From: an uncultured Collinsella sp.
GTDB taxonomy: Bacteria > Actinomycetota > Coriobacteriia > Coriobacteriales > Coriobacteriaceae
Assembly (NCBI GenBank): GCA_900757465.1
Contig: CAAENY010000002.1
Span: 1-10,959, forward strand
Length of the DNA: 10,959 nt
Reading direction: 5' to 3'
The notes below the pieces were generated by a model. The model saw only the letters and a program-made list of their open reading frames with translations. It was not told the origin of the DNA and did no database searches. Shown here one piece after another: positions 6,820 through 10,959 of this stretch. The position numbers were made by a program, and so were the translations under genes. Each line of letters starts with the position of its first letter. Within the stretch, counting starts at the first letter, position 1.

Positions 6820-6833
6820 TGAAATCGCTTTCA
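6820..6833. promoter_or_regulatory. LacI-family operator O3 at the repressor's own promoter
   Basis: TGAAATCGCTTTCA differs from O1 and O2 at two of 14 positions and is more symmetrical. It lies between the candidate -10 and the GTG start codon, over the expected transcription start, indicating autorepression. Confidence 0.7.
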
Positions 6834-6835
6834 CC

Positions 6836-6841
6836 ATAATA
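6836..6841 (-). promoter_or_regulatory. Candidate -10 box of the repressor gene
   Basis: The minus strand reads TATTAT, five of six matches to the -10 consensus, 2 bp upstream of operator O3. A poor -35 TTGGTT lies about 19 bp further upstream. The start would fall near 6829, giving a short leader that contains the AGGGG ribosome binding site of the GTG start. Confidence 0.5.
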
Positions 6842-6880
6842 CCCGTGAAGACGGCATGCGAACCAAATAGGCCCACTCAG

Positions 6881-7010
6881 GTCGAGCAAACGTCAGCGAG
6901 CGGGCAGCTGTCGTGGCGAGGTGCCGCGAAAGAGGAGCGAAGCGTACTTTATGTACGCGAGCGACGGTTTGAGCGGCAGATCGCCCGGCAGATGCCCGCG
7001 CAGCGTCGAG
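6881..7010. repeat. Large imperfect palindrome of about 130 bp
   Basis: The two halves pair in register around about 6950. Matching blocks are GCGGGCA 6900-6906 with TGCCCGC 6993-6999, GCGA 6916-6919 with TCGC 6981-6984, TGCCGC 6922-6927 with GCGGCA 6973-6978, and the central GCGTAC 6942-6947 with GTACGC 6953-6958 around a 5-nt loop. No believable gene lies here. It resembles an intergenic palindromic repeat unit rather than a simple terminator, and is unrelated in sequence to the element at 1336-1483. Confidence 0.65.
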
Positions 7011-7014
7011 CGGT

Positions 7015-7036
7015 CCGGCGTTCGTTAGAACGCCGG
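7015..7036 (-). terminator. Hairpin after the DUF4956 gene, possible U-less terminator
   Basis: CCGGCGTTC (7015-7023) and GAACGCCGG (7028-7036) form a perfect 9-bp stem with a 4-nt GTTA loop, starting 7 nt after the DUF4956 stop codon. No T run follows on the minus strand. It probably marks the end of the exopolysaccharide operon, possibly together with the large palindrome just downstream. Confidence 0.55.
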
Positions 7037-7043
7037 AACAAAG

Positions 7044-7709
7044 TTAGCCGTGGTACTCGCCGTTGTACTGGATGAGCGTCAGGTCCTCCACGCCGTCGAG
7101 CGCGCGAATCGCGTCGGCATAGGGCATATCCACACCGTCCGAGAACACCTCGACGGCCATCTCGACCTTGTCGCCGCGCATGGTCTTGGATTTAACGGTG
7201 AACTTGGTGCGCCCAAACGCACGCACGATATCGTCGCCGGTGGTCTGGCCCGTGTAGTGGACGACCATCATGTACACGCGCGACTTGTCCTGGTGGCTCG
7301 CAAAACCGGCAATCATGGCCACGATCACCACCGCCGTGAGTCCCACGAGCGCGTACATGCCGGCACCTGCCGTAATGCCCGTGGTAATGGCCCAAAACAG
7401 ATACAGCAGGTCGAGCGGGTCCTTGACCGCCGTACGGTAGCGGACGATAGACAGAGCACCGACCATACCGAGCGAGATGACCACGTTCGTCGAGATCGCG
7501 AGCGTGACCATGCAGGTGAGCACGCACATGCCCACAAGCGTCACGGCAAAGCTGCGCGAATACACCACGCCGGTAAAAAAGCGCTTGTACACGTAATAGA
7601 TCAGGATACCCATGGCGAGCGCCACGAGCAGCGACAGGCCGATCTTGGCAGGATCGACCTGGCCGAACGCCTCCAAGACGGAGTTCTTAAAAAAGTCCCT
7701 GGTGCTCAT
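7044..7709 (-). CDS. DUF4956-family membrane protein
   Basis: The 221-residue protein begins with a short cytosolic helix, then hydrophobic segments at about 22-42, 53-73 and 105-136. The family signature GMVGALSIVRYRTAVKDPLD lies at 81-100, followed by LLYLFWAITTG, and a soluble C-terminal domain occupies about 140-221. DUF4956 proteins are found next to VTC-domain polyphosphate polymerases and CotH proteins in many Gram-positive genomes; their biochemical role is not known. The conserved charged R-Y-R-T-A-V-K-D stretch at a membrane boundary suggests handling of an anionic ligand. The ATG at 7709 lies 3 nt after the stop of the VTC gene, with GAGGGG inside that gene's end as ribosome binding site. 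It is the last gene of the operon. A membrane partner that anchors or channels polyphosphate is an inference only. Confidence 0.88.
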   Translation of the reverse strand: MSTRDFFKNSVLEAFGQVDPAKIGLSLLVALAMGILIYYVYKRFFTGVVYSRSFAVTLVGMCVLTCMVTLAISTNVVISLGMVGALSIVRYRTAVKDPLDLLYLFWAITTGITAGAGMYALVGLTAVVIVAMIAGFASHQDKSRVYMMVVHYTGQTTGDDIVRAFGRTKFTVKSKTMRGDKVEMAVEVFSDGVDMPYADAIRALDGVEDLTLIQYNGEYHG

Positions 7710-7712
7710 GGT

Positions 7713-8504
7713 CTAAATATCCCCTCGGTTCTCAAAATCCGATTCCCAGTAGTTAAAACCGCGCAGGTAGGCAGTCTTTTCGTAACACAGGCAGTATTTG
7801 GAGACCGCCGTAAGCTCGGCCGCGCCCGGCGGCACGATATCGCGCACCAGCTGCGGGCAAAACTCCGTAAACTTGACCTCCATCACCAGCTTGCCGGGCT
7901 CCAGGACCGACAGCGCGGGTAGCGTCGCGTCAAAGATATCGAAGCTTCCCACCGCGGCACGCACGTTCATGTCAAACGTGATGCGCACAGTGCCCTCATC
8001 CATCACCCACGGCTCGCGCTCGTAGTCCACGATGGTCCGCGGGCGCATCATGTTGCAGATGCACTCGATGTAAAACTCGCGGCAGAGCGGATAGGGGCTC
8101 CTCAGCAAAAAGTCGTAGTCGCCTGCCAGAATCTGCTCAAACTCGCCACGTGTAAGCGGCGCGTCCTCCTTATAAATCCAGCTACCGTACTTCTTTTTTC
8201 GCTCGAGCTTAATCACCTTGTCGCCGCCGTTATAGATGCGCACGCGATACTTTTTGCGCATGAGAATACCGGCGTCTTTTTCCTCGTAGGCCGAGTTGCA
8301 GTAGTCGTCAAAGTACAGGCTGCGAATGGTGTAACCGCCCGCCTGCGCATGCTTGTCCAGCTTAAACACCGGCGCCATGCGACAGGCAAGCGCAGTGTGC
8401 TCACCCTCGTTAATGAGATATTTGAGCTCGTGGCGGTAACGCTCCTGCGTGGTACGCGCAGGAGGTGCCGCCAAGCGCTCAAGCAGCGCGCTAGCCCTCC
8501 TCAT
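7713..8504 (-). CDS. VTC-domain polyphosphate polymerase
   Basis: The 263-residue soluble protein is essentially a single VTC catalytic domain of the triphosphate-tunnel type. In yeast Vtc4 this domain makes polyphosphate from ATP. The tunnel motifs are all present: RHELKY (24-29), SLYFDD (62-67), RVR (87-89), KLERKKK (99-105), MEVKF (208-212) and SKY (235-237). There is no SPX domain and no membrane segment, unlike yeast VTC proteins, so the membrane function is probably supplied by the DUF4956 neighbour. The ATG at 8504 follows GGAGG at 6 nt and overlaps the end of the CotH gene by 14 nt, implying translational coupling. Known bacterial VTC-domain proteins occur in the same gene pairing. 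The acidic product could be free polyphosphate or phosphate added to another polymer; the sequence cannot decide. Confidence 0.9.
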   Translation of the reverse strand: MRRASALLERLAAPPARTTQERYRHELKYLINEGEHTALACRMAPVFKLDKHAQAGGYTIRSLYFDDYCNSAYEEKDAGILMRKKYRVRIYNGGDKVIKLERKKKYGSWIYKEDAPLTRGEFEQILAGDYDFLLRSPYPLCREFYIECICNMMRPRTIVDYEREPWVMDEGTVRITFDMNVRAAVGSFDIFDATLPALSVLEPGKLVMEVKFTEFCPQLVRDIVPPGAAELTAVSKYCLCYEKTAYLRGFNYWESDFENRGDI

Positions 8505-10260
8505 ACGTATCCTCCACGACCTTACCGCCGTCCTGCACGTAAAAACACTTCATGCCGTACTGCTTGCCGTCGTCGGTAACGTAATAGTCAAACGCATCTT
8601 GCGTATAGCCGTCGGAGTTAGTGGCGCGCGCACGCACAAAGTACTGGCCGGTATCGGGCGCATCGCAGGTCACCACGGGAAGCAGCACGTCCTCTGCCTT
8701 AAAAAGCACGTCGCTTATGGCATAGTCGCGCGCAAGCTCGACGGTATAGCGAATATCGCGCGCCTCAAAGTCGTACGCGGCATCCCAGTTCAAGCGCAGC
8801 TTACCGTTATCGATCTGCGGCACACCAATGTAGAACGGCATGGGCTTTTTATAGCTCTCGCAATAGCTCTTATAGTTCTCCTCGATCTCAGAAGGAATCG
8901 CCGTAGCGATTTGCTCGTATTGATCCTTGGTGACAGGCAGATTGTCGATATCGGGCGAAGCAAAGACCAGCGATTCAGTAACCTCGCGGTAGTGCTTGAT
9001 CATCTTGCTCAGGCGCGCCTCGGTCAAATACGAGCGGAGGTCCTTGACAGCACGGTCGAGTTCGCTGCGGAACGACTTGCTGCGCAACGCGCGGTTGAAC
9101 AGCACGTTGCCCCAGTAGTTGCTCACGCCGCGCTCCCAGCTCGCATAGTCCGAGAACCCCTTCAGGCTCAGCTCAAGCTTACGCAACATGCCGTCGTTAT
9201 CCCAATCTAAAAAGTACCAGGTATTTGAGTTGAGCGGGCTGTACAGATAGCAGTTACGGTTCTGCGTATCGCAGTTGCCCGTCAGGATCTGAAACGCCAG
9301 CCAATAGACCAGATTTTCGGTATCAAAGTAGGTGTCGAGCACGTCATCGATCTTTTGCGATTCGTCGTTGAGCGCATCGAGCATCTCGATGAGCTTGGTG
9401 TGGTCCGAGTCGCCCTTAATCTCGAGCATGCCCTCAAAGGTAGCCTGGTTGTAGTCGGGATCGTCGGCGAGCTTAATGGTGTCCTCGTAGCGATAGAAAT
9501 CAAAGCTGTTCACCTTGTACAGATGCCCGTTCTTATCCAAGCCGTGCGCCTTAAGCGCCGTTTTATTGAGCTGCTCCACCTGCGTAAACAAGCCGTAGTC
9601 CTCAAAGGTATCGTTGGACTTTTCGGTCTGGTCGCACACCCACAAATGCACAAACTGCGTACGCAGTCCCATCATCTGGGGAATCCCGCGGATAAGGTCG
9701 TAGGCCATCTTGTTGCGAAAACGCATACCCTCGCCCATGTGCTTGTTAAGCGCAATCGCGCGCTGTTGGCGCCAGGTACCCTTGCCCTTTTTGAGCTCTA
9801 CCTTGTAATTCTTCTGCGTATAACCGCTCGACGTCTGGCCGCGCACCTGCACGGTAGCATTGGGCGCTTCCTCGCCATAGCCAACCTCGCCGGCCACCGG
9901 TCCGTCTTCGTCGCCCGTCTGCAGCAGGCCCATAACCTGATAGCGCGCCACGCCCATGTCGGCGTAGTCATACACAGAGTACGTATTGATCTCGGCCCAG
10001 CTATGATCAGTGTTCTCGGAGCTGTTACCGCGTGAGACCGTCAGATACATGGTCACAATGCCCGAGTCGTCGTAGACCTCGTAGAGCTCGTCCTTGTCGC
10101 GCAGATGCTTGGTTTCACCCGAGACCTCGGCCTTTTTAATCTTGTCCTGCTTTTTGACCTTTTTGGTCGAGGAGTCTTCCTGCACCGAGCAGCCCGAAAG
10201 CAGCAGCGCACCGGCAGCCGCCTCAATCAAGCGACGACGAGACATCATCCTATCGGTCAT
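8491..10260 (-). CDS. CotH kinase-family lipoprotein
   Basis: The 589-residue protein starts with an arginine-rich lipoprotein signal, SRRRLIEAAAGALLLSGC, with the lipidated cysteine at residue 24, followed by a lysine-rich linker (about 33-50). It is thus expected on the outer face of the membrane. CotH features follow: VQVRGQTSSGYTQKNYKVEL (138-156), the nucleotide-binding NRNCYLY region (334-340) and the metal-binding DWDND (352-356). CotH of Bacillus is an atypical kinase that phosphorylates spore-coat proteins. The last 120 residues (about 470-589) look like a fibronectin-III-like beta-sandwich. The ATG at 10260 follows GGGGAGG at 5 nt; a longer start at 10362 would lie inside pelG and lose the signal peptide. 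It overlaps pelG by 11 nt and the VTC gene by 14 nt. Its substrate is unknown; a cell-surface protein or the exported polymer are options. Confidence 0.9.
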   Translation of the reverse strand: MTDRMMSRRRLIEAAAGALLLSGCSVQEDSSTKKVKKQDKIKKAEVSGETKHLRDKDELYEVYDDSGIVTMYLTVSRGNSSENTDHSWAEINTYSVYDYADMGVARYQVMGLLQTGDEDGPVAGEVGYGEEAPNATVQVRGQTSSGYTQKNYKVELKKGKGTWRQQRAIALNKHMGEGMRFRNKMAYDLIRGIPQMMGLRTQFVHLWVCDQTEKSNDTFEDYGLFTQVEQLNKTALKAHGLDKNGHLYKVNSFDFYRYEDTIKLADDPDYNQATFEGMLEIKGDSDHTKLIEMLDALNDESQKIDDVLDTYFDTENLVYWLAFQILTGNCDTQNRNCYLYSPLNSNTWYFLDWDNDGMLRKLELSLKGFSDYASWERGVSNYWGNVLFNRALRSKSFRSELDRAVKDLRSYLTEARLSKMIKHYREVTESLVFASPDIDNLPVTKDQYEQIATAIPSEIEENYKSYCESYKKPMPFYIGVPQIDNGKLRLNWDAAYDFEARDIRYTVELARDYAISDVLFKAEDVLLPVVTCDAPDTGQYFVRARATNSDGYTQDAFDYYVTDDGKQYGMKCFYVQDGGKVVEDTYEEG

Positions 10261-10959
10261 CAGAACCTCCCCAATAGTTGCGATACACACGGACCACCGC
10301 ACGCTCAAACCAGCCATGCGGCTCACCCTTATGGCGGGCTTCCTCATAGCGCTGCTCGGCACGGTCGAGCAAGCGGCCCAGTTGTGTAAAGCGACCCGTC
10401 TTGTCGGTCGCCACCATGGGCTGTTGACTCAGGATACGATACGGCAAGTTGGCGGTATAGGTATCGAGCCGCAGCAGCGCCACGATAAAAAACACCGCCG
10501 CACCCAACAAAAAACCAAAGCCGTAAAACTGCTGCGGCAAAAGCAACGACACGGCGGTCGCCAGCCCGGCCACACCGGCAAACAGGCCCGAGGCCAGCAC
10601 GGCTCCCTTGTAGTCGGTAAAGTACAGCAAGATGAGCATCACCGTATTGCCCACGGCATACAGACCATAGCCCACGCACAGCGTGCGAAAATACCCGTGC
10701 ATAAGGCTGTTAAAGCCTAGCGGCAGGGCCGAGAGCACCGTGGTCTCGAGCGAGATGACCGCCGCGGTCACAAACAGCTGCTTGAGCGCGCAAAACCACA
10801 GCTCCCGGTTGAGCGTGGCGAGCATTTCCTCCTCGGCAACCACAATATCGCCCACTACGCCGCCGTCGTTAAACAGGCTGTAGTAGTCGCGGTAACGCGG
10901 ATAGAAGTTGACCTCGACCGAGACCACAAAGTTGACGGTCGTGACCAGTATCGTCAAAA
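10250..10959 (-). CDS. pelG: PelG-like exopolysaccharide exporter, C-terminal half (cut by window edge)
   Basis: About 236 residues are visible and the N-terminal half lies beyond the window. PelG is the polytopic inner-membrane transporter of the MOP flippase superfamily thought to move Pel polysaccharide (partially deacetylated N-acetylgalactosamine-rich polymer) across the membrane together with the glycosyltransferase PelF. Recognisable blocks, counted from the first visible Met at 10957, are VEVNFYPRYRDYYSLFNDGG (14-33), a helix EEEMLATLNREL, four hydrophobic segments (about 60-80, 92-113, 118-140, 144-163) and YRILSQQP (173-180), which matches the conserved C-terminal YxxxxxQP of PelG. 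A charged tail of about 55 residues follows. The stop overlaps the start of the CotH gene by 11 nt. Other pel genes such as pelF would be expected upstream, outside the window. Family placement is from memory of conserved blocks. Confidence 0.82.
   Translation of the reverse strand, partial: LTILVTTVNFVVSVEVNFYPRYRDYYSLFNDGGVVGDIVVAEEEMLATLNRELWFCALKQLFVTAAVISLETTVLSALPLGFNSLMHGYFRTLCVGYGLYAVGNTVMLILLYFTDYKGAVLASGLFAGVAGLATAVSLLLPQQFYGFGFLLGAAVFFIVALLRLDTYTANLPYRILSQQPMVATDKTGRFTQLGRLLDRAEQRYEEARHKGEPHGWFERAVVRVYRNYWGGSDDR

Noticed and set aside
6805..6876. Longer N-terminus for the LacI-family repressor
   Set aside because: The extra residues would be encoded by the operator and promoter, and LacI proteins normally start only a few residues before the helix-turn-helix.
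10258..10362. Longer N-terminus for the CotH protein starting at 10362
   Set aside because: It would lie inside pelG and would bury the lipoprotein signal; the ATG at 10260 has a strong ribosome binding site and gives a proper signal peptide.
1..10959. CRISPR array, tRNA, rRNA, transposase or phage genes
   Set aside because: No regularly spaced direct repeats, no tRNA or rRNA signature and no mobile-element protein were seen on either strand.

Overview
The window looks like chromosomal DNA of a high-GC Gram-positive gut actinobacterium, most likely a Collinsella or a close Coriobacteriia relative. This rests on the GC-rich coding, the gene mix (sucrose PTS, Pel-type exporter with CotH and VTC-domain partners) and the style of the intergenic palindromes; there is no rRNA or marker gene to prove it. 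I see no transposase, integrase, phage gene, tRNA, rRNA or CRISPR array.

Layout: (1) 1-739, minus: the N-terminal part of IMP dehydrogenase (guaB), cut by the window edge, of the divergent type best known from Tritrichomonas foetus. (2) 740-932: a divergent promoter region. (3) 933-1280, plus: a small stand-alone winged-helix regulator, the only plus-strand gene. (4) 1281-1505: a convergent intergenic region filled by an imperfect inverted repeat of about 150 bp. (5) 1506-2498, minus: a truncated, divergent Cys/Met-metabolism PLP-fold protein lacking the usual catalytic lysine motif, placed directly behind a strong terminator hairpin. (6) 2594-6804, minus: a sucrose module in the order LacI-family repressor, sucrose PTS IIBC, sucrose-6-phosphate hydrolase (GH32). 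Two identical 14-bp operators precede the transporter gene and a third precedes the repressor gene. (7) 6881-7036: a second large palindrome and a short perfect hairpin. (8) 7044-10959, minus: a tightly packed operon, pelG-like exporter (partial) - CotH-family lipoprotein - VTC-domain polyphosphate polymerase - DUF4956 membrane protein, with overlaps of 11 and 14 nt and a gap of 3 nt.

How the genes work together: in the sucrose module, IIBC imports and phosphorylates sucrose, ScrB cleaves sucrose 6-phosphate, and the repressor probably controls both its own gene and the transporter-hydrolase unit. The operator sits at the same distance from a candidate -10 box at both promoters. No IIA domain is present, so phosphate must come from a IIA encoded elsewhere. 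The pelG-cotH-VTC-DUF4956 operon looks like part of a cell-envelope or exopolysaccharide system in which polymer export, a secreted kinase-like protein and polyphosphate chemistry are translationally coupled. This is the most interesting system in the window and its joint function is not established from sequence alone.
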